The notes under the pieces: model-generated
Told to the model about the DNA's origin: nothing
The model's input: the letters and a program-made list of their open reading frames with translations, nothing else
The model's database searches: none
DNA from: an uncultured Myxococcales bacterium
GTDB taxonomy: Bacteria; Myxococcota_A; UBA9042
Direction: 5' to 3'
Assembly: GCA_903842345.1 (NCBI GenBank)
Contig: CAIMLR010000036.1
Coordinates: 248,001-312,000, forward strand
DNA length: 64,000 nt
Shown here: positions 1-7,469 of the stretch, in pieces
Layout: the number at the start of each line of letters is the position of its first letter
Numbering within the stretch: the first letter of the stretch is position 1
Made by a program: the position numbers and the translations under genes

Positions 1-711
1 GTATTCCAGCGCGCCGTGGTCAGCGAGCTTCTTCACGACCTGCGCGACCGTCGACTGCTTCTGGCCGACGGCGACGTAGATGCAGTACACCGGCTTGGCG
101 GTCTTGTCGCCGGCCTTGAAGCGCTCGTGTTCCGGCTTCTGGTTGATGATGGCGTCAATCGCGACGGCCGTTTTGCCCGTCTGGCGATCGCCGATGATGA
201 GCTCGCGCTGGCCGCGGCCAATCGGAACCATGCCGTCGATCGGCTTGAGACCCGTCTGCAGCGGCTCGAACACCGGCTTGCGGGAGATGATGCCCTTCGC
301 CTTCACTTCCACGCGGCCGTAGGAGATCGGCGCGCCATCCGTGTTGGCCAGCGGACCTTTGCCGTCGATCGGCTGACCGAGCGCGTTCATCACGCGGCCA
401 AGCAGCGCCTTGCCGACCGGGACTTCCACGATGCGGCCGGTGCGCTTGACGAGGTCGCCCTCTTTGATCGAGTTCGCGTTGCCGAGCAGCGCGACACCGA
501 CGTTGTCTTCTTCCAAGTTCAGAACCATGCCTTTGACATCGTTCGGGAACTCAAGAAGCTCGCCGGCCATCGCCGCTTCCAGACCGTGCACGCGGGCGAT
601 ACCGTCGCCTACCGCCAGCACGCGGCCGGTTTCCTGAACGTCAACCTTGGCGCCGTAGTTGGCGACTTGGTCGCGAATGATGCGGCTGACTTCTTCAACG
701 CGGATGTCCAT
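1..711 (-). CDS. atpA: ATP synthase F1 subunit alpha, N-terminal part (cut by window edge)
   Basis: Alpha subunit of the F1 catalytic head of F-type ATP synthase, which binds non-catalytic nucleotide. The first 237 residues are present and the gene runs off the left edge. The start is [16 protein letters not shown], a typical alpha-subunit N-terminus, followed by the beta-barrel segment ([20 protein letters not shown]) and then the P-loop GDRQTGKT inside the conserved context [19 protein letters not shown]. It is the last visible gene of a minus-strand run b', b, delta, alpha, which is the usual bacterial atp order. It lies 52 bp downstream of atpH, so co-transcription is expected. Identification is secure. 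Only the C-terminal part cannot be assessed. Confidence 0.97.
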   Translation of the reverse strand, partial: MDIRVEEVSRIIRDQVANYGAKVDVQETGRVLAVGDGIARVHGLEAAMAGELLEFPNDVKGMVLNLEEDNVGVALLGNANSIKEGDLVKRTGRIVEVPVGKALLGRVMNALGQPIDGKGPLANTDGAPISYGRVEVKAKGIISRKPVFEPLQTGLKPIDGMVPIGRGQRELIIGDRQTGKTAVAIDAIINQKPEHERFKAGDKTAKPVYCIYVAVGQKQSTVAQVVKKLADHGALEY

Positions 712-763
712 GGCAGTCTACTCCCAGATTCGATTTTCAGTTCAGTCGAAACGTGAAACGAGT

Positions 764-1318
764 TCAGTCTGTAACCAATTGGTTGTGAAGGCGATTGAGG
801 TGATTGCGCACCGAGCTGTCCCAAACCGTGTTGCCGACGCGCACGACCACGCCGCCGAGGAGCTCCGGGTCGACCGAGGCCGTCACCTGAACTTCCTTGC
901 CGATGAGGCGCTTGATGGCCGCAGCCACCCGCGCAATCGCCGCAGCATCCAGCGCGACGGCTGACGTGAGCTGCGCTTCCGCCCGACCGCTGCGCGCGTC
1001 CTGAATTGCCGCGAATTCCGCCAGCGTCGCCGCCAGGGAGCCGATGCGACCGTTGTCGAGCATCAGCTTGGCAAACGCCTCAGCCGTGCCCGTGATCGCC
1101 AGTTCCTTCAGAACCGTCGCCAGGAGGCTCGTCCGCGGCTCGTGCGGCAGCGTCGGATTGGTCAGGAACGTCAGCGCTTCAGGCGCCGCATCCAGGGTCG
1201 CCACGACTTGCGTCAGCGCCGCGCGGACCATGTCGGCATCGCCGCGCTCGTCGCACAGGAGCGCCAGTGCGCGCGCGTAACGTCGGGCAATTTTTGCAGA
1301 ACCGCTCGTGCTAGCCAT
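764..1318 (-). CDS. atpH: ATP synthase subunit delta (OSCP)
   Basis: Peripheral-stalk cap protein that ties F1 to the b-subunit stalk. At 184 residues it has the usual length for bacterial delta. The N-terminus (SAKIARRYARALALL) matches the opening helix of the OSCP family, and the C-terminus contains the family signature region LLGGVVVRVGNTVWDSSVRN followed by a terminal helix. It lies between atpF (48 bp upstream) and atpA (52 bp downstream) on the same strand, which supports the assignment. The ATG at 1318 gives a normal N-terminus with no extension. Nothing unusual was seen. Confidence 0.96.
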   Translation of the reverse strand: MASTSGSAKIARRYARALALLCDERGDADMVRAALTQVVATLDAAPEALTFLTNPTLPHEPRTSLLATVLKELAITGTAEAFAKLMLDNGRIGSLAATLAEFAAIQDARSGRAEAQLTSAVALDAAAIARVAAAIKRLIGKEVQVTASVDPELLGGVVVRVGNTVWDSSVRNHLNRLHNQLVTD

Positions 1319-1366
1319 GCTACATCGCTCCCAAGACCGGGGGTTTCAGTTCCCGGCGGCCAAGAC

Positions 1367-1963
1367 CTACGCGTTCGCGCCCGTCGTCGGCAGTTCCTCG
1401 ATTTCCGTCAGTGCGCGATCGACAAGCTTCGCCTGCGTCGCCGCATCCAGCTTCTCGCGCACCATCTGCTCGGCCAGCTTCAGCGCCAGGGCCGCCGCTT
1501 CACGCTGCAGCTCGTCGCGAATGCGCTTGGACTCCTGGTCCAGACGAATCTGCTCCTCGGCCGTCACGCGCTCAACCTGCGCTTTCGCGTCGGCGAGAAT
1601 CCGCTGCACTTCCGTTTCCGTACCCGCGCGGGCATCCGTCAGGATCTTCTCCATCTCGACCGCGAGGTTGTCCATGCGCGTCTTGTAGGCGTCGTACTTC
1701 TGCTGGGCGGCATCGCGCAACTCGTGGGCCGCGGCGATTTCCTTGGAGACGTCGGCGTAGCGCTTGTCGAGGAACGCCGCCAACGGCTTGCGCGCGGCGT
1801 AGACGATGATGGCCACAAACGCGATGAAGTCGAGGATGTAGTAGCCCTGAACCTGGAAGCAAAACTCGTTCGGCTCGCACGTGGCGTGCGCTTCCTCAGC
1901 CAGCGCAAGGACCGGCGTCGCCAGGCCAAGGCCGAGAATCAGAAGTTGCTGCAATCGCTTCAT
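1367..1963 (-). CDS. atpF: ATP synthase subunit b with cleavable-looking signal peptide
   Basis: Peripheral-stalk b subunit, 198 residues. It begins with a signal-peptide-like segment (MKRLQQLLILGLGLATPVLA) and a short extracytoplasmic stretch holding two cysteines (CEPNEFC). The family transmembrane helix follows (about residues 42-60), then a long charged, coiled-coil helix rich in Glu, Ala, Lys and Arg. The signal peptide before the membrane helix and the extra Cys pair are unlike the short E. coli b subunit. Another b-type gene lies immediately upstream, so the stalk is probably a b/b' heterodimer as in photosynthetic bacteria. Which of the two should be called b and which b' cannot be settled by eye. 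Confidence 0.93.
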   Translation of the reverse strand: MKRLQQLLILGLGLATPVLALAEEAHATCEPNEFCFQVQGYYILDFIAFVAIIVYAARKPLAAFLDKRYADVSKEIAAAHELRDAAQQKYDAYKTRMDNLAVEMEKILTDARAGTETEVQRILADAKAQVERVTAEEQIRLDQESKRIRDELQREAAALALKLAEQMVREKLDAATQAKLVDRALTEIEELPTTGANA

Positions 1964-1993
1964 CCTCGTCTCCTGCGTCCAAACCGGCGCGGT

Positions 1994-2476
1994 TTACGCC
2001 TGCACCAGTTTCTGGGCAATCGCGCTTGCGATTTCCCGTGCGTCGCTTTCAATCGCGGTCCGCGCCTGCGCCGCCTGGGCGTGCTGCGCCACCAAACCCG
2101 CCTCGATGCGCGCTTGCGTGTCGCGGCGAGCATGGGCGATCGTTTCATCGGCTTTGCGCTGGGTTTCTTCACGCAGCTTGGCGCGTTCTTCCAGGGCTTT
2201 GCGCTTCTCATCGGCCACGTGCTTGTCAAACTGCTCGGCTTCCGCGTCGGCGGACTTGCGAATCAGTTGCGCTTCATGGCGCGCGCCGGACGTGCGCTCT
2301 TCGCGTTTTTCCATCCGGTCGAGCATCGGCTTGAACACGAGGTTCGGCAGGATGAGCAGCAGGATCACAAACAGCCCGGCGTAGTAGAACACCGTGACGT
2401 CGAGATCGATGAGCCCGGCGCGGGACACCAGGTCATTGACATCGTTCAGGTGCGGCAGCGTGATCAGTGCGAGCAT
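1994..2476 (-). CDS. ATP synthase subunit b' (second b-type stalk subunit)
   Basis: Second b-type subunit, 160 residues. The ATG at 2476 (MLALITLPHL) is preceded by the purine-rich stretch TGAGGCG. One transmembrane helix (about residues 30-48, YYAGLFVILLLILPNLVF) is followed by the b-type motif KPMLDRMEKRE and a long alpha-helical stalk with heptad-like Ala/Glu/Arg content. It has no signal peptide, unlike the neighbouring b gene 30 bp downstream. An open frame continues upstream of this start, but that part is Pro/Ser-rich and not b-like, so the short start is preferred. With atpF it would form the heterodimeric peripheral stalk. Confidence 0.9.
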   Translation of the reverse strand: MLALITLPHLNDVNDLVSRAGLIDLDVTVFYYAGLFVILLLILPNLVFKPMLDRMEKREERTSGARHEAQLIRKSADAEAEQFDKHVADEKRKALEERAKLREETQRKADETIAHARRDTQARIEAGLVAQHAQAAQARTAIESDAREIASAIAQKLVQA

Positions 2477-2720
2477 GGACGCCTCAGGATGCGCTTGCGG
2501 ACGGGCCTCTTCCCTGACCAGGGGAGGCTTGTCCGGGCCGGAATTTGGCTCCCGCCCGAACGGCGGCGCGGTGTACCAAGTTGTGACGCGGAGGTCAATC
2601 CGCAGCGACGTTTTGCCCCGCCGTGCGCACCGCAAAAGTTGTTTGACGCCGACCGGCGACGTCAGCGAGACTGCCGGCCACACGTCGCGAAAAGCTGGAA
2701 GCTGCGACGGATGGAGTTGC

Positions 2721-3419
2721 ATGTCCGCGCCACGCTCGATTTTCTTTCTCGGCTTTGTCGCGGCGATCGCGGTGGGCTGCGGCACGACGACGGCCAATGG
2801 CGGCAACGGCGGAATCGCGGGCGCCGACACGAGCGCAGACAGCGCGGTGACCGACGCCAACGGCACCGATGCCATCGGCGACGCGACGGGGAGCGACACG
2901 TCCGATCCGACCGACCTGCAGTGCCAGGACACCACGGGTTGTTTTGCGGGCGACGACGCGAAGGACGGCGACACCGGAACGGACAGCAACGTCGGCACCG
3001 ACGCCGCAAGCGACACCAGCGCCGGCACCTGCCCGCCGGTGCTCAAGAGCAAGACACTGGGCCAGCACGCCAAGGCCTGCACGCAAGACGCCGACTGTGC
3101 CTATGGCCTCTGCCAAAAAGGCGGCTTCCTCACTGGGTACGACTCGGGCATCGGGTATTGCACCAAGGACTGCGCGTGCAGCGATCCTGCTGCCCAGTGC
3201 AGCAGCGACAACGCCGGCGGCAAGGAGTTCATCTGCGGCTTTGAGCTGTCGAAATCGGGCGGCAATCCCAAAGCCGGCGCGACGCCGCAGAAACGCTGCT
3301 CGCTCCACTGCCTGACGGACGCCGATTGCGCCGCGTGGAATCCCGCGCTCCCGCACTGCATCGGTTCAACCAACTACGTGTCCTCGGCCGGCGTCTGCGG
3401 CTTTGACCCCCTGAAGTGA
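2721..3419 (+). CDS. Cys-rich lipoprotein, function unknown
   Basis: Exported lipoprotein of 232 residues with no recognised function. Signal peptide MSAPRSIFFLGFVAAIAVGC puts the lipidated Cys at residue 20. It is followed by a low-complexity linker of about 70 residues rich in Asp, Thr, Ser and Gly, then a cysteine-rich C-terminal part with pairs such as CTQDADC, CTKDCAC and CLTDADC. The architecture (lipobox, acidic linker, Cys-rich domain) is shared with the lipoproteins at 5490, 39327 and 45900, so it is probably an outer-surface protein. The ATG at 2721 is chosen because it gives a clean lipoprotein signal; the frame stays open further upstream. It is divergent from the atp genes and 10 bp upstream of the Nudix gene. 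Confidence 0.8.
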   Translation: MSAPRSIFFLGFVAAIAVGCGTTTANGGNGGIAGADTSADSAVTDANGTDAIGDATGSDTSDPTDLQCQDTTGCFAGDDAKDGDTGTDSNVGTDAASDTSAGTCPPVLKSKTLGQHAKACTQDADCAYGLCQKGGFLTGYDSGIGYCTKDCACSDPAAQCSSDNAGGKEFICGFELSKSGGNPKAGATPQKRCSLHCLTDADCAAWNPALPHCIGSTNYVSSAGVCGFDPLK

Positions 3420-3429
3420 GAGGCGCGCC

Positions 3430-3852
3430 GTGAGCTGCACATCGACCAAGCGTGTAATTCGGGTAGTCGCGGCGGAAATCCGCAATGAGTTCGGACAGTA
3501 CCTGATTACGCAGCGCCTGCCGCACGCCGGGATGCCGCTGCTGTGGGAATTCCCGGGTGGCAAGGTGGAGCCCGACGAGAGCGACGAGGCGGCGCTCATT
3601 CGCGAAATTCGCGAAGAATTGGACGTGGCGATCGAGATCGTCGCCAAGAGCGTCAGCCTGCGCCGGGAGTACGAGCCGTACTGCATCGATTTCCACAGCT
3701 TCTCCGCGCGGATCATCGGCGGTTTGCCGCAGCGCATCGGCGTGTGGGACTTCCGCTGGGTCAATCCAACCCAACTGGGCGAATACCGCTTTCCGCCGGT
3801 GGATCAGGACACGATCGACCTGCTGCTGGGCGACGGACGGCTCGCCGGGTGA
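3430..3852 (+). CDS. MutT-like Nudix hydrolase
   Basis: Nudix pyrophosphohydrolase of 140 residues, closest in pattern to MutT (8-oxo-dGTP diphosphatase) and its CTP-pyrophosphohydrolase relatives. The Nudix box is complete: G, five residues, E, seven residues, REIREEL (GGKVEPDESDEAALIREIRE, then EL). It is preceded by the MutT-typical WEFPGGK and followed by an FRWV segment near the C-terminus, as in MutT proteins. The start codon is GTG at 3430. The stop overlaps the GTG start of the next gene (GTGA), so the two are probably translationally coupled. Likely role: cytosolic nucleotide-pool sanitation. The exact substrate cannot be read from sequence. Confidence 0.9.
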   Translation: MSCTSTKRVIRVVAAEIRNEFGQYLITQRLPHAGMPLLWEFPGGKVEPDESDEAALIREIREELDVAIEIVAKSVSLRREYEPYCIDFHSFSARIIGGLPQRIGVWDFRWVNPTQLGEYRFPPVDQDTIDLLLGDGRLAG

Positions 3853-5396
3853 AAGCGGTCCACTTCGCGGCGCTGTGCTTTCTCGCCGGCTGTTCGACAG
3901 CCGCGCCTGCCTACGATTTTGGCCCGACGTTGGCGCAGACAAGTCGGTTGGCCACGCACAACAGCTATTGGGTCAACCACGGCGTGGCGAGCGACCTGTT
4001 CGCATCGGGCGTTGGCGAGCAGATCCTCGATCAGCTGCTGATCGACCACGTGCGCTCCATCGAACTGGACATCCATCCCGATCCGGCGACGGCGCACCAC
4101 TTTCTTATCTACCACACGGCGCCGGGCAATGACGTGTGCACGGACCTCGCGTCGTGTCTGGCGCCGATCGTTGCGCTGCACGACCTCGTGGCGAGCCATT
4201 CCGCCATCGTGGTGATTCTCGAGCTCAAGGGCATCGCGACGCCGACTTTTGACGCCGACCACACGCCGGAGGATCTGGACGGCGAACTGCGGCTGAACCT
4301 GGGAACGCTGCTGTATACGCCGGCGGACTTGCTCGCGCGCTGTGCGTCAGGCGCGACGCTGGCGGATTGCGCGCGCGACCATGGCTGGCCGTACGAGGGG
4401 GAAGTCGCTGGCCGCGTGCTGGTTGCGGTCCTGGGCAATTGGAACGATTTTCCCGGTGCCGTCGCGCCGTCCGATTGGGCGATGTACGCGACCGCCAAGC
4501 CGATCAGCGATCGCGTGGCCTTTCCCATGGCGAGCAGTTGGCAGCAAGACTACGCGACGCTCTCTGACGACAACCGCGCGCGGACGGACGCCAAGACCTG
4601 GACGGCGGCGTGGGCGCAGAGCGCGATGCTGCAGGTGGAGGCGTTTGCCGATCCGCTGCTGAAACCCGCGCTGGCGGCGCAGCAACTGGTGCGCGCGGAC
4701 AACGTATTCACGGCGGCGGATCGCGCGCAGGCTACCGCGCTGGGCATCCAGCTCTGGCAGACCGATTGGCCGTGGGATGCCGCGCGCACGGAGGTGGCGT
4801 TGTTGCCGTTGCCGGGCGCGACGACGCCTTCAGCGGGTTTGGACGTCGATGGCGCGGCGCGCGTTCCGCTGCCGGAGAGTGGCCAAACGGCGACCCACGC
4901 GTGGTTTCCGGCGCAAAGTGGCAGCGATCGACTGTACGCCGCGGTTGCGACGGGACTCGCGGACGGCGTGACGGCATGCCTCGCAGCGAGCGTTGGCGAA
5001 GCGCCAGATGTCGACGGCGCGACGTGGTGCAAGCACAAGGTCGCAGCAGTGCACGGCAAGCCGGGCCAGGATCCGCCGGCCAACCCGACCGCGGAGCGCA
5101 TCCGCTACCTGTGGCAGATCTGCCATGCTGGCGCGTGCACCGTGCAAAGCCTCGAACCGCAAGCGGAGGCGATCGCCCTGGACGTCGCGTGCACCGGGAG
5201 CCAATGCTGCGTCACGCCGCAATGGCTCCGTGCGGGCAAGAGCGTGAGCCCGGTCGCGCTGGCCGGCGCGGCGTCCAACGGCTGTTTCCCGGTGGCAACG
5301 CTCACCCAGGGCCTGTGGGTCCGCTGGGATCCGGCCGTCGACCACAAGGACGCCAACGTCCCGTTTGTCGGCGGCGTCCTGTCCCCAATCCCCTGA
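3849..5396 (+). CDS. PI-PLC-like (Ca2+-dependent phosphodiesterase family) lipoprotein
   Basis: Exported lipoprotein of 515 residues resembling the bacterial Ca2+-dependent phosphatidylinositol phospholipase C family (PI-PLC-C1). The GTG start at 3849 gives signal VKAVHFAALCFLAGC with Cys15 lipidated. The PI-PLC core is visible as LATHNSYW (first catalytic His), then IELDIHPD and ELKG (acidic metal and substrate residues), followed by a TIM-barrel-length region. The last 180 or so residues are Cys-containing and not recognised. The natural substrate is unknown, and bacterial members often act on lipids other than phosphatidylinositol. It overlaps the Nudix gene by 4 bp and lies 93 bp before another lipoprotein gene. 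Confidence 0.78.
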   Translation: MKAVHFAALCFLAGCSTAAPAYDFGPTLAQTSRLATHNSYWVNHGVASDLFASGVGEQILDQLLIDHVRSIELDIHPDPATAHHFLIYHTAPGNDVCTDLASCLAPIVALHDLVASHSAIVVILELKGIATPTFDADHTPEDLDGELRLNLGTLLYTPADLLARCASGATLADCARDHGWPYEGEVAGRVLVAVLGNWNDFPGAVAPSDWAMYATAKPISDRVAFPMASSWQQDYATLSDDNRARTDAKTWTAAWAQSAMLQVEAFADPLLKPALAAQQLVRADNVFTAADRAQATALGIQLWQTDWPWDAARTEVALLPLPGATTPSAGLDVDGAARVPLPESGQTATHAWFPAQSGSDRLYAAVATGLADGVTACLAASVGEAPDVDGATWCKHKVAAVHGKPGQDPPANPTAERIRYLWQICHAGACTVQSLEPQAEAIALDVACTGSQCCVTPQWLRAGKSVSPVALAGAASNGCFPVATLTQGLWVRWDPAVDHKDANVPFVGGVLSPIP

Positions 5397-5489
5397 CCGG
5401 GAGTTTTGCTGCTTGCCGCCACCGCTCGGTCTGGCTACGCTCGCGTGGTACCCAGCCGGTGTTCGAGTCGCGGCAAATCGAGGAAAATC

Positions 5490-7469
5490 ATGCGTGTTCT
5501 GTCCACATTCCTGCTGATCGCCGCGGCATTGACCGGACTCCAAGCCTGCAGCGACGACAGCGGCGTGCAACCACAGGTCTCGACCACCAGCGGCGGCACG
5601 GACGGCGACGCTGCGATCGCCGACAACGACGTGTGCTTTGACGTGTGGTGCGGCGCGCTGCCGGACGGCACGACCGTCATTCCCGACCAATGGGTGACCA
5701 AGGACGGGGTCGTCGTTGCGCCCGATGGCAACATCGTCAAGGACGGCGCGATCATCGAACCCGACGGCGCAATCCTGCTGCCCGACGGTCAGGTGATCCA
5801 GCCCGACGTGCCGATTTTTGTCCCGGACGGCGCGATCCTGCTCCCCGATGGCCAGATTGTTGACCCGGACGGCACCGTCATCGAGCCCGACGTGCAGCCG
5901 TGCATCCCGACGACAGAAACGTGCAACGGCCTGGACGACAACTGCGACGGCCAAATCGACAACGGCTTCTTGTGCAACGATGGCCAACCGTGCACGGTGG
6001 ACAATTGCGCGGGCATCGACGGCTGCCAGCACGCACCGGCGCCGTTTGCGACGGCCTGCGACCTCGACGGCAGCGCCTGCACGCAGGACCACTGCCTCGC
6101 CGGCAAGTGCGTCGCGGGCGGCGTACCGAATTGCGGCGACCCCGATCCCTGCACCGCGGACAGCTGCGACCCGACCAACGGCGCGTGCGTTCACACGCCA
6201 AAGACTGGCCCTTGCGACGACGGCAACGGCTGCACCACCGGCGACACGTGCCAAGGCGGCTGCGTTGCCGGCCCGCAAAAAGTGTGCAATGACAACAATT
6301 CCTGCACGTTGGATGGCTGCGATCCGGGGACTGGCCAGTGCACGTACACGCCATTCGCCGCCGGCGTCAGCTGCAACGATGGCAGCAAGTGCACGTACAG
6401 CGACCAGTGCGCCAATGGCGTCTGCCTGGGCAAGCCGCTCAACTGCGACGACGGCCTGCTCTGCACCGATGACCTGTGCGAACCGACGCAGGGCTGCCAA
6501 CACCCGCCGCTGGACGGCATCGCCTGCAACGACGGCCTGCCCTGCACCACCGGCGACGTGTGCACTGGCGGCTTGTGCAAGGCGCAAGGCACGTTGGGCT
6601 GCGACGACGGCAATCCCTGCACCATCGACGCGTGCGCCAACGCCGGGGCATGCAGCCACACCGCGACATCCGCTGCGTGCGATGACGGCACGCTGTGCAC
6701 GGTTGGGGACAGCTGCGCCACCGGCGTCTGCGTCGGCAAACAGTCGAGTTGCGACGACGCCAACCCGTGCACGACCGATTCGTGCGATCCGAAAATCGGC
6801 TGCGTTTTTGCCGACAACAACGTGCCCTGCAACGACGGGAACGCATGCACAGTCAGCGACGCCTGCACCGGCGGCACGTGTTTGGGCCAGGGCACAAACT
6901 GCGACGACGGCATTCCGTGCACCAAGGATCTCTGCGACGCGGCGAGCGGTGGCTGCAGCCACACGCCCGACAAGGCGCTCTGCGACGACGGCGAAATCTG
7001 CACCTTGGACGCCTGCCTGACGGCGACGGGCTGCAAGCACGACCTGATCCCCAAGTGCTGCGGCGGCTCGCAGTGCGCGGCGGACGAGGCGTGCATCCAG
7101 TACCCGGACAACCTGCAGCCGTTCTGCGCCAAGACCTGCAACAGCGGGGCGGATTGCGCGGGCTCCTGCTGCTACATGACGTACACGACCAAGCACTGCC
7201 TCACGCCGACGTATCAGGCGGAATGCTGCGGCACGACGGAATACTGGGCCACGGATGCGGAGCCGTACGGGTGTGGCGTCGGCGGCAAGGGCCAGTGCGT
7301 GAATTGGCCAAACAAGACGCCGCCGGCATGGCCGAGCAAGACGGTGGCGTGCGTCAACAAGTGCACGAAGAACTCGGACTGCCCGGGCAGCTGCTGTGGC
7401 CAGGACACGATGGGCACGCAGAACTGCATCGCGGACGGGTACCAGAGTCAGTTCTGCCCCGGATTCTAG
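5490..7469 (+). CDS. Cys-rich repeat lipoprotein with PDG repeats and MopE-like motif
   Basis: Surface lipoprotein of 659 residues, function unknown. Signal MRVLSTFLLIAAALTGLQAC puts the lipidated Cys at 20. Residues about 50-130 form a run of short repeats of the type I-x-PDG-x-I (APDGNIV, EPDGAILLPDGQVI, VPDGAILLPDGQIV, DPDGTVIEPDV), regular enough to suggest stacked turns. Then comes a putative metal-binding motif of the MopE type (CNGLDDNCDGQIDNG), followed by about a dozen Cys-rich units built on CDDGxPCTxDxCxxxxGC. The C-terminus has further Cys clusters (CAGSCC, CPGSCC). GAGGAAA precedes the ATG at 5490. The last 4 bp overlap the stop of the convergent kinase gene. Confidence 0.82.
   Translation: MRVLSTFLLIAAALTGLQACSDDSGVQPQVSTTSGGTDGDAAIADNDVCFDVWCGALPDGTTVIPDQWVTKDGVVVAPDGNIVKDGAIIEPDGAILLPDGQVIQPDVPIFVPDGAILLPDGQIVDPDGTVIEPDVQPCIPTTETCNGLDDNCDGQIDNGFLCNDGQPCTVDNCAGIDGCQHAPAPFATACDLDGSACTQDHCLAGKCVAGGVPNCGDPDPCTADSCDPTNGACVHTPKTGPCDDGNGCTTGDTCQGGCVAGPQKVCNDNNSCTLDGCDPGTGQCTYTPFAAGVSCNDGSKCTYSDQCANGVCLGKPLNCDDGLLCTDDLCEPTQGCQHPPLDGIACNDGLPCTTGDVCTGGLCKAQGTLGCDDGNPCTIDACANAGACSHTATSAACDDGTLCTVGDSCATGVCVGKQSSCDDANPCTTDSCDPKIGCVFADNNVPCNDGNACTVSDACTGGTCLGQGTNCDDGIPCTKDLCDAASGGCSHTPDKALCDDGEICTLDACLTATGCKHDLIPKCCGGSQCAADEACIQYPDNLQPFCAKTCNSGADCAGSCCYMTYTTKHCLTPTYQAECCGTTEYWATDAEPYGCGVGGKGQCVNWPNKTPPAWPSKTVACVNKCTKNSDCPGSCCGQDTMGTQNCIADGYQSQFCPGF

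Noticed and set aside
16-756. 246-residue plus-strand open frame
   Set aside because: It is the antisense of the N-terminal half of atpA; the minus-strand product is a clear ATP synthase subunit.
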